A stretch of 56,347 bases of DNA from BTRG01 sp036986275 (GCA_036986275.1 BTRG01000010.1:1-56347); one strand, 5' to 3'. Shown: positions 45,667 to 54,188, counted from the first letter of the stretch. The notes: generated by a model not told the origin, from the letters alone. Program-made: numbers and translations.

Positions 45667-46236
45667 TTAACGGCGAGAACCAGCTTTCTTCTTGCTTTTC
45701 TTTTTGGCCTTCTTGGCAGTCTTCTTCTTGGCAGTCTTCTTCTTGGCAGTCTTCTTCTTGGCAGTCTTCTTCTTGGCAGTCTTCTTGGCCGCTTTTCCGG
45801 GCGATTTCCTTGCAGTTTTCTTGCTCTGGCTACCCGCGCCTGTTACAACTGGCGCGACAGGCAAATGCCACATCCCTTCCGTCTGCGAAATAAACAGATA
45901 AAGCCCCAGCGACAGGCTGACAACCACACTGATCACCACGATGAGGTTCACATGCACGGCCTGTGAGAAACCCATCAATATGGCCATTGCCAGCCCCAAA
46001 CACAGGGAGATCACAGCAGATACGGCAGTAAGCTCTTTTGTAGGATTGTGACCGGCAAACACAAACAAGGTCGTTATGCCGACCAGAGATGCGGCAAACA
46101 ATCCGGTCATGACTGGATCAAAGGCACCCTTACTAAGCACGCCATGGGCTGACTCAGGCGCAACCAGCAGGGCTATTCCCCATACAAGATACAGCAGCAC
46201 TCCAATAAACAAGGCAATCTGGGCATGTTGTTTCAT
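45667..46236 (-). CDS. Four-helix membrane protein with lysine-rich H1-like tail
   Basis: 189 residues. Four hydrophobic helices fill residues 8-125 (starting IALFIGVLLYLVWGIALLVA), with short loops. After a linker the last 50 residues are almost only Lys, Ala and Thr in KKTAK repeats (AlgP/histone-H1-like), encoded by a 15-bp tandem repeat. The topology predicts a cytoplasmic basic tail, able to bind DNA, RNA or acidic lipids near the membrane. The membrane part was not recognised as a known family. The repeat makes the tail length likely to vary between strains. Confidence 0.75.
   Translation of the reverse strand: MKQHAQIALFIGVLLYLVWGIALLVAPESAHGVLSKGAFDPVMTGLFAASLVGITTLFVFAGHNPTKELTAVSAVISLCLGLAMAILMGFSQAVHVNLIVVISVVVSLSLGLYLFISQTEGMWHLPVAPVVTGAGSQSKKTARKSPGKAAKKTAKKKTAKKKTAKKKTAKKKTAKKAKKKSKKKAGSRR
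45715..45786. repeat. 15-bp tandem repeat encoding KKTAK units
   Basis: Four perfect copies of a 15-base unit (GGCAGTCTTCTTCTT as read on the plus strand) occupy 45715-45774, and a partial fifth continues to 45786. Being a multiple of three, it changes tail length without frameshift when it slips. Confidence 0.95.
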
Positions 46237-46326
46237 TCATATGCTCCCTGAACGTTATCGATACTACTTGGGCTATACTCTAGGAAACCCGACACAGATG
46301 TAAAGCAAATTCAGGGCCCAACTGGC

Positions 46327-46824
46327 ATGGGGAACATTAGCGATAACTTATCTACGGGCCGACTCAGCCACCGTCAACAGGCCGCTGATGCCCTGATCTC
46401 ACTAATTGAAACCGCGCAACGGAGTATTGTCATCTTTGCGCCACAACTGGATCGTGGCCTCTATAATTCACTGCGCTTCAACCGGGCATTGGCCTTGTTT
46501 TGTGCACGACACGATAGAAACCGGGTCGACATCCTAACCGAAGACAGCGGACATCTCTTGCGCGCGAATGAGCTGTTGATACAGACAGCCAGAAGATTCA
46601 GTGACTTTATATCTATAAGACAAGTCCCTGAAGAATATCGTGGACTGACCACACAATATCTTGTAGCAGACAAGAAAGATTTTCTGTTACAGCCGGATAC
46701 GCGCGAGCAGGCCTACATTGTCCATACCGAGGACAAAGGCGAAGCAGCGCATTTGCTCAATCAGTTCGCGCCCATGCTGGAACGTAGCGAACCCATTTAT
46801 GAAATGCATACCCTGGGATTGTGA
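46327..46824 (+). CDS. Conserved protein of unknown function, PLD-like appearance
   Basis: 165 residues, no signal peptide. The opening AADALISLIETAQRSIVIFAPQLDRGLYNS looks like the start of a phospholipase-D fold, but no HxK(x4)D motif is present, so it is not a catalytic PLD. Later YLVADKKDFLLQPDTREQAYI and a C-terminal HLLNQFAPMLERSEPI are family-like. I recall comparable gammaproteobacterial proteins without assigned function. Its stop overlaps the GTG start of the NlpC/P60 gene, so they are coupled. Confidence 0.6.
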   Translation: MGNISDNLSTGRLSHRQQAADALISLIETAQRSIVIFAPQLDRGLYNSLRFNRALALFCARHDRNRVDILTEDSGHLLRANELLIQTARRFSDFISIRQVPEEYRGLTTQYLVADKKDFLLQPDTREQAYIVHTEDKGEAAHLLNQFAPMLERSEPIYEMHTLGL

Positions 46825-47294
46825 CTCAAGTCATTCGATACAAGCCCCTGGCGCTGATATGTGTAGCCCTGCTTGTCACAGGATGCGCATATGACAACAA
46901 TAAATCGCCCTACTCCGCTGCGGTAGGCAGCAAGGCTGCACAGTACGCTACCCATATGGTTGGTGCGCGTTATCGGTTCGGTGGCAACAACCCTAAAAGC
47001 GGATTCGATTGCAGCGGCCTGGTGCAGTACAGCTACGCCAAAGCCGGTGCCCGCGTCGCCCGTGACACCCGTGGGCAAAAAAAGACATCCCGGGCAATTT
47101 CCGTGAAACAGCTACAAAAAGGGGACCTGTTATTCTTTCACCAACAGGGCAAACGCTATTCCCATGTTGGCATCTACGTCGGCAATAACCAGTTTGTTCA
47201 TGCCCCCTCATCCGGCAAACGCGTGAGTAAGGACACCCTCGGTCGCTACTGGCGTAAACACCTGGCCAGCACCCGCCGTTTCCGCTCTTTATAA
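46821..47294 (+). CDS. NlpC/P60 peptidoglycan hydrolase lipoprotein
   Basis: 157 residues from a GTG overlapping the previous stop. Signal peptide with lipobox LVTGC (Cys22). The C40 triad is Cys64 (FDCSGLV), His115 (SHVGIYVG) and His127 (FVHAPSSG). Spr/MepS-type enzymes cleave D,D or D-Glu-mDAP crosslinks and enable cell-wall growth. Which bond this one cuts is not readable. Confidence 0.92.
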   Translation: MTQVIRYKPLALICVALLVTGCAYDNNKSPYSAAVGSKAAQYATHMVGARYRFGGNNPKSGFDCSGLVQYSYAKAGARVARDTRGQKKTSRAISVKQLQKGDLLFFHQQGKRYSHVGIYVGNNQFVHAPSSGKRVSKDTLGRYWRKHLASTRRFRSL

Positions 47295-47543
47295 AATTTT
47301 TTTAAAAATATTCTCTGACACTGGAAATCAATTAGTTATTTTATTTCATATGGTTACCTGATTCAGTCAAAGTGATCTGATAAGAAACCCCCAAAACCTG
47401 TACTTTTATTGATGAGGATATTAAATATTTTTGGGTTATACTAGCTGGTTCCCGTGATGGCTACCAAGCTGTTTCCCCTTCAAGGACAGAAGCGGGGGAA
47501 GGTTGCTCCGACCACAACCATGACTGATTGCGGAGGGTGCAGA

Positions 47544-47906
47544 ATGAAACAAGATCGACGTTGGAACGCCCGTCTCCCCTTATCTGTAAGCGTAGCCGTG
47601 TATTGCGGTGGCTTTGGCCTACTACAGTGCAAAACAAGCAACATCAGCCTCAACGGTATCTACATCAAAACCGGTCGCATTATGTTGTCCGATGATACCA
47701 ACGTGGAATTGATTTTCTCAGGCCAAAAAGGACGTTTGCTTACACCTCATCGTCTGGGTGCCCAGGTAATGCGTATCACGGATGATGGTGCCGGTCTGGC
47801 CTTCAATCAAATTGAAACGGATGCCTATCACTTCTTGCGCAATCTGCTGAATACAGAACCGCACTTCACACACTTGGAGCACGGTCAGATCCAGATGCAT
47901 AGCTAG
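47544..47906 (+). CDS. PilZ-domain protein (c-di-GMP receptor type)
   Basis: 120 residues from the ATG at 47544, preceded by GGAGGG; an earlier ATG would add 30 atypical residues. PilZ motifs: an arginine-rich RRWNARL near the N terminus and SNISLNGIYIK (D/NxSxxG) after strand two. The spacing is compatible with c-di-GMP binding, though the first motif deviates from RxxxR. The upstream 250 bases hold a possible -10 TTATACT at about 47435 and a GC-rich stem TTCCCC / GGGGAA in the leader. A second PilZ protein lies at 52865. Confidence 0.78.
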   Translation: MKQDRRWNARLPLSVSVAVYCGGFGLLQCKTSNISLNGIYIKTGRIMLSDDTNVELIFSGQKGRLLTPHRLGAQVMRITDDGAGLAFNQIETDAYHFLRNLLNTEPHFTHLEHGQIQMHS

Positions 47907-48016
47907 AACAGTGTTAGCGGTGGATCCATTGCAGGAAAATTCCATAGCATCCCGGGCAAGTAAACCAAGGGTGCTTTTATAACGAACGGAAGAGGGCTAT
48001 ATGAGGCTATAGACAC

Positions 48017-48034
48017 CCCCGGCTAAAGCCGGGG
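48017..48034. repeat. 18-bp REP-like palindrome
   Basis: CCCCGGCT-AA-AGCCGGGG is a perfect palindrome with an 8-bp stem. It has no T-run, so it is not an ordinary terminator. Comparable GC palindromes recur in intergenic regions of many proteobacteria; its copy number in this genome cannot be judged here. Confidence 0.7.
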
Positions 48035-48036
48035 CT

Positions 48037-48147
48037 CTATGGATGCGCCCGCATAAATTCCATAGCTGCTTCGCGTGAGTGAGAACTACCACGGCAATTA
48101 ACTTCTTTTCCATTTACAAAGAGCGGCACAGCAGGAAAACCACGCGG
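48037..48147 (-). pseudogene. Possible thioredoxin-fold remnant
   Basis: A 36-codon open stretch ending in TAG (48037-48039) reads GFPAVPLFVNGKEVN, then SSHSREAAMEFMRAHP. The cis-proline-like segment followed by an FVNGK hairpin resembles the C-terminal half of thioredoxin-fold proteins such as glutaredoxins or DsbA-like enzymes. A stop codon (TAA) lies immediately upstream and no CxxC part is seen. Weak evidence; chance similarity is possible. Confidence 0.3.
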
Positions 48148-48306
48148 TTATATTACCCGTCAAACGCATAGCGCGATAAGATAGCAGTGGATTGTGAATA
48201 CTGTGGTCACCAATGAGTTTGATGGTGAGGATGCCGGGGCCTTATTTGCTACCGACGGGAACATCGATACTTTAAAAACCTGGTATTGGCGCCTTGCCTG
48301 ATCCTG

Positions 48307-48855
48307 TTAATGCAAGGGGCCGGGGTGTCTATAAGGATGGGGATACCCGTACCACCATGGACTCCAGATATAAAATCCATAATAGCCATCATCATAAACC
48401 GCCTCTTCCGGCCATAGATGGTAATCCTTGACCAAAATCACGGGGTAAGAATAAGGATGTTCACCAATCTTTCTGGAAATCTGTTTATCGACAGTTCCGA
48501 ACACTGTCATTTTACGGCCGATTTGAAAAATTTGTGGGTCAAGAAATGCCGACACACGTGCCAGAAAACGTACAGCCTTGTCTTCTGGTTGGCCCGGCTC
48601 GCCCCAGCTATCGAGTCGCGCGGCCAGTAATTCCACTTCTGTTACCCGTTTCAGATTCTGAATACTGACGATCTGCCCGCCCCACTTCACTTTATTGCCT
48701 TGGTAGGCAGACGGCTCATCCCTGACCACGCTGACATCGGGATTGAGTCTTACCGTCTCGCGAATCGACCTGGGAATGTTGGATGCACAACCGGACAGGC
48801 CCAAAACTGAAAGCATTCCTACCATCAATATAGCCTTTTGCATTGTTGTGAACAT
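48307..48855 (-). CDS. Slp-family outer-membrane lipoprotein
   Basis: 182 residues, start supported by GGAG. Lipobox LGLSGC near residue 23. The core GNKVKWGGQIVSIQNL, the WGEPGQPEDKAVRFLARVSAFLDP block and YSYPVILVKDYHLWP are characteristic of Slp proteins, which are starvation- or carbon-limitation-induced in E. coli. The C terminus is rich in Tyr, His and Pro. It is followed on the opposite side by a second lipoprotein gene on the same strand. Confidence 0.88.
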   Translation of the reverse strand: MFTTMQKAILMVGMLSVLGLSGCASNIPRSIRETVRLNPDVSVVRDEPSAYQGNKVKWGGQIVSIQNLKRVTEVELLAARLDSWGEPGQPEDKAVRFLARVSAFLDPQIFQIGRKMTVFGTVDKQISRKIGEHPYSYPVILVKDYHLWPEEAVYDDGYYGFYIWSPWWYGYPHPYRHPGPLH

Positions 48856-48921
48856 AGCACTCCACCTGCCTTTACCCTGCTTCTGTAGACTGTAAAATTG
48901 GAGATGGGTTGCAGCATGCCC

Positions 48922-49338
48922 TCAGCTTTTCGACCACCGCATACGTCGCACCTGCCAGCCACCGTCAACATGACGCCAATCCATCTCTACATTAAAATTT
49001 CTGCCGCGCCTGGGCCCTCCCAGCAACAGGACCCGGAATCGGGTGTTGGCCCCAGGTCGAGAGACCGAGATCTTGATGCCACTTATCAATACTTCAAGTT
49101 TCGGGTCACGTATACGATAAAAAGCCAGCATACGCTGGATCCCTTTCTTATCCAGCCCCTCCTGATTCTGGAAATCAACAGTAAGATAGGATAGCAATTC
49201 GCCGGCATCGTACTGCTCCAGAGCACCTTCCATCGCCGCCAATGCCTTTTCAATTTGCCGGCTATCGTTGTCCCCGGTACAACCCAATACTCCGGTCAAG
49301 GCCACAGCCAATAAAAAACTTCTCAACCAATAAGACAT
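48922..49338 (-). CDS. Small lipoprotein, NTF2/SnoaL-like
   Basis: 138 residues from the ATG at 49338 (GGAG eight bases upstream); an ATG four codons earlier is also possible. Signal peptide with lipobox VLGC. The mature protein has an NTF2-like pattern: a helix IEKALAAMEGALEQYDAGEL, LLSYLTVDFQNQEGLDKKG, and strands ending VDGGWQVRRMRWS. Fold-level evidence only; ligand or enzyme activity unknown. Gap to slp is 66 bases. Divergent from the kinase gene by 33 bases. Confidence 0.65.
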   Translation of the reverse strand: MSYWLRSFLLAVALTGVLGCTGDNDSRQIEKALAAMEGALEQYDAGELLSYLTVDFQNQEGLDKKGIQRMLAFYRIRDPKLEVLISGIKISVSRPGANTRFRVLLLGGPRRGRNFNVEMDWRHVDGGWQVRRMRWSKS

Positions 49339-49371
49339 GCATATCTCCATTCAGACTTCCCCGGGCTTGCC

Positions 49372-50175
49372 ATGCACCGATGGATCATTGAATATGGAAG
49401 CAGTATAACCATAAACAACACTGATCTGGATAACCCGACTATCGTGGCCAAAAACCGGGATGACATAGATACATTTGGTTTTCGTCCAGGGCGGGTACTG
49501 GCACGTAAATATGAAGTCTTGTCCTTGCTTGGGGCCGGCTGGGAAGGTGAAGTCTATAAAATTCGCGAAGTCACCACGGGGATAGAACGCGCCGCCAAGT
49601 TCTTTTTTCCGATAAGGAATTTGCGAGACAAGTCCTCAAAATTTTATGCAAAAAAACTGCACAAACTCAGGCACTGCCCTATTTTGATCCAATACCACCA
49701 TCAAGACAGTATAACTTTTAAAGGATCTATAATTACATTCCTTGTATCTGATTATGTTGAAGGTGAACTGCTTAGTGAATACGTTTCACACCAGTCCGGC
49801 AAACGCGTCAGTATGTTTGAGGGACTGCATATTCTATACACTCTGACCCAGGGAATGGAATGCATACACCAGGGACGTGAATTTCATGGTGACCTGCACG
49901 ACAACAATATTATTATCAAACGCCATGGTATTGGTTTTGATATCAAGTTACTGGATCTGTATCGATTGGGGCCCAGTGGCGCCACCGGGATTAATAATGA
50001 TGTCTGTGAGCTAATACGTATCTTTTACGACATACTGGGAGGACAAAAACACTACGCCAAACATCCAAAAATAGTAAAAGATATTTGTTGTGGCCTCAAA
50101 CGCACCCTGATACTGAAGAAGTTTCGTACCGCAGGACGCCTGCGCAAATACCTTGAAACACTGACATGGTCCTAA
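49372..50175 (+). CDS. Ser/Thr protein kinase
   Basis: 267 residues, no transmembrane or sensor domain. Kinase motifs: glycine loop LGAGWEGEVYKI (54-63), VAIK-type Lys76 (RAAKFF), catalytic loop HGDLHDNN with Asp174 and Asn179, and the metal aspartate Asp195 in LLDLY where DFG is expected. The arginine of HRD is glycine, so it may not need activation-loop phosphorylation. The C-lobe is short (about 70 residues after DLY). A PP2C gene begins ten bases later, a kinase/phosphatase pair. Its targets are unknown. Confidence 0.9.
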   Translation: MHRWIIEYGSSITINNTDLDNPTIVAKNRDDIDTFGFRPGRVLARKYEVLSLLGAGWEGEVYKIREVTTGIERAAKFFFPIRNLRDKSSKFYAKKLHKLRHCPILIQYHHQDSITFKGSIITFLVSDYVEGELLSEYVSHQSGKRVSMFEGLHILYTLTQGMECIHQGREFHGDLHDNNIIIKRHGIGFDIKLLDLYRLGPSGATGINNDVCELIRIFYDILGGQKHYAKHPKIVKDICCGLKRTLILKKFRTAGRLRKYLETLTWS

Positions 50176-50184
50176 TCTGATATT

Positions 50185-50991
50185 TTGCCCGTCTCTATTT
50201 CCTCCCTTTACCTGAATCAACACACCTCAGTTCCTGAATTGCTGGTTTGCGGCAAGGGACATGCCGCGGTTTACACACGCCCCTCTCCCGAGCACGAAAA
50301 CAGCAATCAGGATGGTGCTGCCATCCTTTGTACCGACACGTCTGCCCTACTAGCCATCACCGATGGTGTGGGTGGTTTGCCTGCCGGCGATCAGGCCGCT
50401 GCCCTGGCGCTTACCAGTCTCAAGGACAGTTACTTGTCACAACCCCTGATGTCACCCGAACAATCACGCTCTGCCATATTAAACGGTATAGAAGCGGCCA
50501 ACGAAGCCGTACTTGAACTCGGAACCGGCGCCGCGACGACACTGGCGGCAATTAACATACAGGATCAACAGCTTCGCACCTATCACATTGGTGATTCCAT
50601 GATTCTGGTTGTCGGCCAGCGCGGCAAGATAAAACTGCAGACCGTGCCCCACTCACCCGTAGGTTATGCTGTTGAATCCGGCATGCTGGATGAAGACGAG
50701 GCCCTGCATCATAAAGAACGCCACCTGGTATCCAATGTTATTGGCACGACAGACATGCGCATAGAAATCGGATCGCCTATCACGCTTGCACAAAAAGACA
50801 CCGTTTTGGTGGCCAGCGATGGTTTATTCGACAATCTTGAACTTATAGAAATTATTAATATCATTCGATGCGGTATATTGGATCATGTAGCACGGCAACT
50901 GTCCGAGCTTGCCTACCAGCGCATGACACAAAGCCACGAAGACAAGCCCAGCAAACCGGATGATTTAAGCTTTATACTTTACCGAAGATGA
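50185..50991 (+). CDS. PP2C-family Ser/Thr phosphatase
   Basis: 268 residues from a TTG start nine bases after the kinase stop. Metal-binding motifs are NQDGAAILC, AITDGVGGLPAGDQAA, TTLAAINIQDQQLRTYHIGDSM and LVASDGLFDN, and the NPDD-like ending KPDDLSFIL. Typical single-domain cytoplasmic PP2C. Reversal of the neighbouring kinase's action is the natural hypothesis. Confidence 0.9.
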   Translation: MPVSISSLYLNQHTSVPELLVCGKGHAAVYTRPSPEHENSNQDGAAILCTDTSALLAITDGVGGLPAGDQAAALALTSLKDSYLSQPLMSPEQSRSAILNGIEAANEAVLELGTGAATTLAAINIQDQQLRTYHIGDSMILVVGQRGKIKLQTVPHSPVGYAVESGMLDEDEALHHKERHLVSNVIGTTDMRIEIGSPITLAQKDTVLVASDGLFDNLELIEIINIIRCGILDHVARQLSELAYQRMTQSHEDKPSKPDDLSFILYRR

Positions 50992-51001
50992 TTAAGAATA
51001 T

Positions 51002-51586
51002 TTACCAATAAAGCTCATAAGCCGCATAGGCCACGATTAACACAACAACCGTTGTCCAGCCCATCACATCGATATACTTGCGCAGATTCTGTTCCATGGC
51101 CTCACCACCAACATATATAATCCCGGCCACCAGATAGAAACGCATACCACGACCTACAAAAGAGGCTAGGACAAAAGGGAAGAAAGATAAAGCGACGGCA
51201 CCGGCAGTAATGGTAAAAACTTTATAGGGGATGGGAGAAAATCCGGCGATAAAGATTACCCAGACACCCCATTCCTCGAACCAGTCTCTGGTCAGTAAGT
51301 ATTTTTCCCAATAACCCATGGTATGCAACAAGGGCGTGATCCATTCCAATGCCAACAAACCAATAAGATAACCGGCCACTCCGCCAGCCACGGAAGTTAA
51401 CGTTGTAACGGCAGCAAAGAACCATGCACGCTCACGTCTGGCCAAGGCCATGGGCGCCAACATGACATCCGGTGGAACGGGAAAGAACGAAGACTCCGCG
51501 AAACTTAAGACCGCGAGATAGCGTGTAGCATGGGGATGCCGCGACCACTGAAGCACGCGCTCATACAGGGAAGAAAACCTCCACAT
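51002..51586 (-). CDS. DedA/YqaA-family membrane protein
   Basis: 194 residues, VTT-domain protein: LAVLSFAESSFFPVPPDVMLAPM, LTSVAGGVAGYLIGLLALE and GFSPIPYKVFTITAGAVALSF give the re-entrant loop signatures of the DedA superfamily. These proteins flip undecaprenyl phosphate or phospholipids across the inner membrane. It starts one base after the stop of the MscS-type gene, so they are translated from one transcript. Confidence 0.9.
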   Translation of the reverse strand: MWRFSSLYERVLQWSRHPHATRYLAVLSFAESSFFPVPPDVMLAPMALARRERAWFFAAVTTLTSVAGGVAGYLIGLLALEWITPLLHTMGYWEKYLLTRDWFEEWGVWVIFIAGFSPIPYKVFTITAGAVALSFFPFVLASFVGRGMRFYLVAGIIYVGGEAMEQNLRKYIDVMGWTTVVVLIVAYAAYELYW

Positions 51587-51587
51587 A

Positions 51588-52670
51588 TTATGCGCTCACA
51601 TCAGGAATAACGATTCCTTCACTACCAGACTTCAGTTGCACAGTCGATGTAGGGAAGGCAATCTCAGCGTCATGCGATGCAATAATGTTGCTGATCTTCA
51701 GCAACACATCATGCTTGATCTCATGAAAGGCCACCCACTCGGTGTTCTTAGTGAAGGTGTAAACAAAAAAGTCCAGCGAAGACGGCGCAAAGGTATCGAA
51801 GTTCACTATCAATGTTTGTGTGTTATCTATTTCAGGGTGCTCTATCAGCATCTGTTTAACGTCATGAACGATAGCATCCATTTTATCGATATCATCATAA
51901 CGTATGCCTATGGTCTCGTAGATACGTCGATTACTCATACGTGAGGGATTCTCCACTGCCACACTGGCAAATATAGAATTCGGTACATATAAGGGTCTCT
52001 TATCAAAGGTTCGTATTACTGTCAGACGCCAGCCTATTCTTTCCACCGTGCCTTCAATCTCTCTATCCGGTGATCGCACCCAGTCACCCACGGCAAAGGG
52101 CCGATCCAGGTAAATCATCAGACCACCAAAAAAATTGGCCAATAAATCGCGGGCAGCAAAGCCAATGGCAATACCGCCTATGCCGCCAAAGGCCAACACA
52201 CCCGATATGCTAAAACCCAGGGTTTGCAATGTGACCAATATGGCAGTGATCACAAACGACAAGCGCACCAGCTTGGCGATGGCGTCTACAGTCGTACGAT
52301 CCGGCCCAGCATGGCGTTGTAAAACATTACTTTCAACTGTATGGGTCAGGCGCAGTAGAAACCAGGTAAAACAGGTAATCACCCCCACATCCCGAAGCGG
52401 GTCTATGGCAACAAAAATGACTGCCTGGGTTTTTTGCTGGACAATCTCCGCAGCGAAGGCAATGCCGATAATCCAGATCAGTGCACTTAGGGGTCTGCGT
52501 ACGGCATCAATCAGGGCATCATCCCAAACCCTCTCCGTGCGTAAAAAGGTTTTGTGTAGACGGTTTAATACACGTTTCTGGATTAAGTTTATCAGTAGCG
52601 CCAGAAACACCACCACAAACACCTGCACCACCCATAGATTCTCGTCTGTAATTTCTTTAAGCCAGTCCAT
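51588..52670 (-). CDS. MscS-family mechanosensitive channel
   Basis: 360 residues from the ATG at 52670, chosen for a GGAG ribosome-binding site and because the upstream extension is not family-like. Four to five helices precede the pore helix region GVLAFGGIGGIAIGFAARDLLANFFGG, then the beta domain RPFAVGDWVR, GTVERIGWRLTVIRTFDKRPLYVPNS, and the alpha/beta C-terminal part. Releases solutes on hypo-osmotic shock. Longer N-terminal module than MscS itself. Confidence 0.92.
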   Translation of the reverse strand: MDWLKEITDENLWVVQVFVVVFLALLINLIQKRVLNRLHKTFLRTERVWDDALIDAVRRPLSALIWIIGIAFAAEIVQQKTQAVIFVAIDPLRDVGVITCFTWFLLRLTHTVESNVLQRHAGPDRTTVDAIAKLVRLSFVITAILVTLQTLGFSISGVLAFGGIGGIAIGFAARDLLANFFGGLMIYLDRPFAVGDWVRSPDREIEGTVERIGWRLTVIRTFDKRPLYVPNSIFASVAVENPSRMSNRRIYETIGIRYDDIDKMDAIVHDVKQMLIEHPEIDNTQTLIVNFDTFAPSSLDFFVYTFTKNTEWVAFHEIKHDVLLKISNIIASHDAEIAFPTSTVQLKSGSEGIVIPDVSA

Positions 52671-52864
52671 TTGATCTCCAGCCAATCGATCGAAAAATTC
52701 TACATTAGTTCTGGAGTGTACCAGCGAGACAAACAAATCGTTATAAAAGAGGTATCTATCTATGGTAAGCCGCAAGAAAATGAAAGGGAAAGATCCCCTT
52801 CCTGCGCCAGGAGAAACGCAGCCATTTACAGGGGCCTGGGACGACCCACCAAACTATTCAGGAT

Positions 52865-53182
52865 CTAGGCAGCGTACAACAAGCCCAGTACAGCACTGAA
52901 AGTATCCACTCCAAGACGCTTGAATTGCAGTCCTACGCCCTCTCCAGTCACCCGGGCCACACGCGCTGGCAGCCGATAGTCTTTCTGGCCATCTTGCGCA
53001 GGCAATGACATCACCAGCTCGACCTCATTATTGACCACCAGGCTGGTTTCTCCGGTTTCAACAAATACACCTTCGGGACTGATATCACGAGTTTGGCAAA
53101 ATTGATTACTCAAATGGCGGCCGCCCAGCAAGACTTCACGCCGTAAGGCCATACGAGCACTTTCACGTTTGTCAGTAGACAT
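52865..53182 (-). CDS. PilZ-domain protein
   Basis: 105 residues. The PilZ motif RDISPEGVFVETGETSLVVNNEVEL is typical, with RRE upstream for the arginine-rich part (RMALRREVLL). It is the second PilZ protein within 6 kb and lies upstream of the MscS/DedA pair, with 194 bases between in which no gene is seen. Likely a small c-di-GMP receptor, but no output domain is present. Confidence 0.8.
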   Translation of the reverse strand: MSTDKRESARMALRREVLLGGRHLSNQFCQTRDISPEGVFVETGETSLVVNNEVELVMSLPAQDGQKDYRLPARVARVTGEGVGLQFKRLGVDTFSAVLGLLYAA

Positions 53183-53759
53183 CGTTTACCTCTTCGGGAT
53201 TGATTACATTTATGCAGATCATCAGCCGCCTGAGCCCGACTCAATAAGCCCGCGTTTGCCAGCTTCTGAACTACACCCCGGAGACAAGTATATAACGCTC
53301 TGACCCTAAAGTACTATAGTGAGTTGCTCGGTTATGAAACAAAAAGGACATTGAATTCCGTAGCTTACGGACAAAAAATATACGGCATGAAGCGTGACCT
53401 CGCTATTGCCCCCTCGCGCCTGGTGAAATGGCTGTGGGCAGCCCCATAGGCCCTGATCACGACGGCAATCTACGGCCGCAATCTATGGACAGCGGGCGAC
53501 ACCTTCCCGTATGACCAAACCAGGAGACACAATCACGGTAAAACGGGGTCTGTTGAGACTCAGGCGAACTGTAATAACGACGTGGCCCGGCCACCCAGGC
53601 CCCCAAACAATACCCATATAAACATGGCCGACGCCATCTCATACGCATGCGCGGTAAGCGATGGATACCAGAGCGATTACTGGCGCAGACCGGCATTGCC
53701 TCCTACACTGAACTCAATAACCGGGGCCGTTCTACAACTCCGACAATACAGGTGGCAAC
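53183..53759. other. 577-base gap without a recognised gene
   Basis: Both strands carry only short open frames with no family similarity. A small CCGTA / TACGG hairpin sits at 53358-53370. The part adjacent to the PilZ start should hold its promoter. Reason for the long empty stretch is not evident. Confidence 0.5.
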
Positions 53760-54188
53760 ATGGCACTGGGTGTCAGAATCTTTTTTTTGGGAAATGACGA
53801 TGCGCTGAAACGCATATCGCATCGGCGTTTTGAGGCCTTCCAGACACGTAAAGACGCCTTCAAGGAACACGCCAGCAACTCCGTACGTTGCGCCTTCGTC
53901 ATCGTGGACATCGAAAACCGCCGACCCAAAAAAATTCGCGCCATTGACCCCATACGCCTGTACTTCGATGCCAGCGGTCGTTACAACCTGACAAAACGAA
54001 CGCGTAAATATCAGCTGACGCGGCAGGCCGTAGATAATCTGGCAGCATCACAAAAAGGCACTCAAGTGATAGACATCAGCCCTCGGATCGCTAAAAAACA
54101 ACTGGACGAGGAGTTCCGCTGGGTGCCTTCACACCAGCATTTGCGTGCAATCGAAGAAGCGGTATTGGGAAGAAAAAAAACAGGCTAA
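53760..54188 (+). CDS. Conserved hypothetical protein
   Basis: 142 residues, start supported by AGGTGG. Soluble, basic, without signal peptide. Segments MALGVRIFFLGNDDALKRIS, RCAFVIVDIENRRPKKI and LDEEFRWVPSHQHLRAIEEA look conserved-type, reminiscent of a gammaproteobacterial family I recall but cannot name. Function unknown. It converges on a response regulator gene. Confidence 0.6.
   Translation: MALGVRIFFLGNDDALKRISHRRFEAFQTRKDAFKEHASNSVRCAFVIVDIENRRPKKIRAIDPIRLYFDASGRYNLTKRTRKYQLTRQAVDNLAASQKGTQVIDISPRIAKKQLDEEFRWVPSHQHLRAIEEAVLGRKKTG

Larger units (their letters stand above)
47907..48306. other. Intergenic region with REP-like palindrome and a small relic
   Basis: No full gene was found in this 400-base gap. 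It contains a GC palindrome at 48017-48034 and, on the minus strand at 48037-48147, a 36-codon stretch that looks like the C-terminal end of a thioredoxin-fold protein but lacks everything upstream. The remainder shows no recognisable signal. Confidence 0.6.

Noticed and set aside
47295..47543. Possible riboswitch in the leader of the PilZ gene
   Set aside because: There is a GC-rich stem and a possible -10, but I could not match the sequence to a c-di-GMP or other known riboswitch class.
48017..48034. GC palindrome as terminator of the PilZ gene
   Set aside because: It is 110 bases past the stop and has no T-run after it; more like a REP-type repeat.
53511..53621. Short ATG frame in the long gap after the PilZ gene (36 codons)
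   Set aside because: No clear ribosome-binding site and a low-complexity, unrecognisable product.
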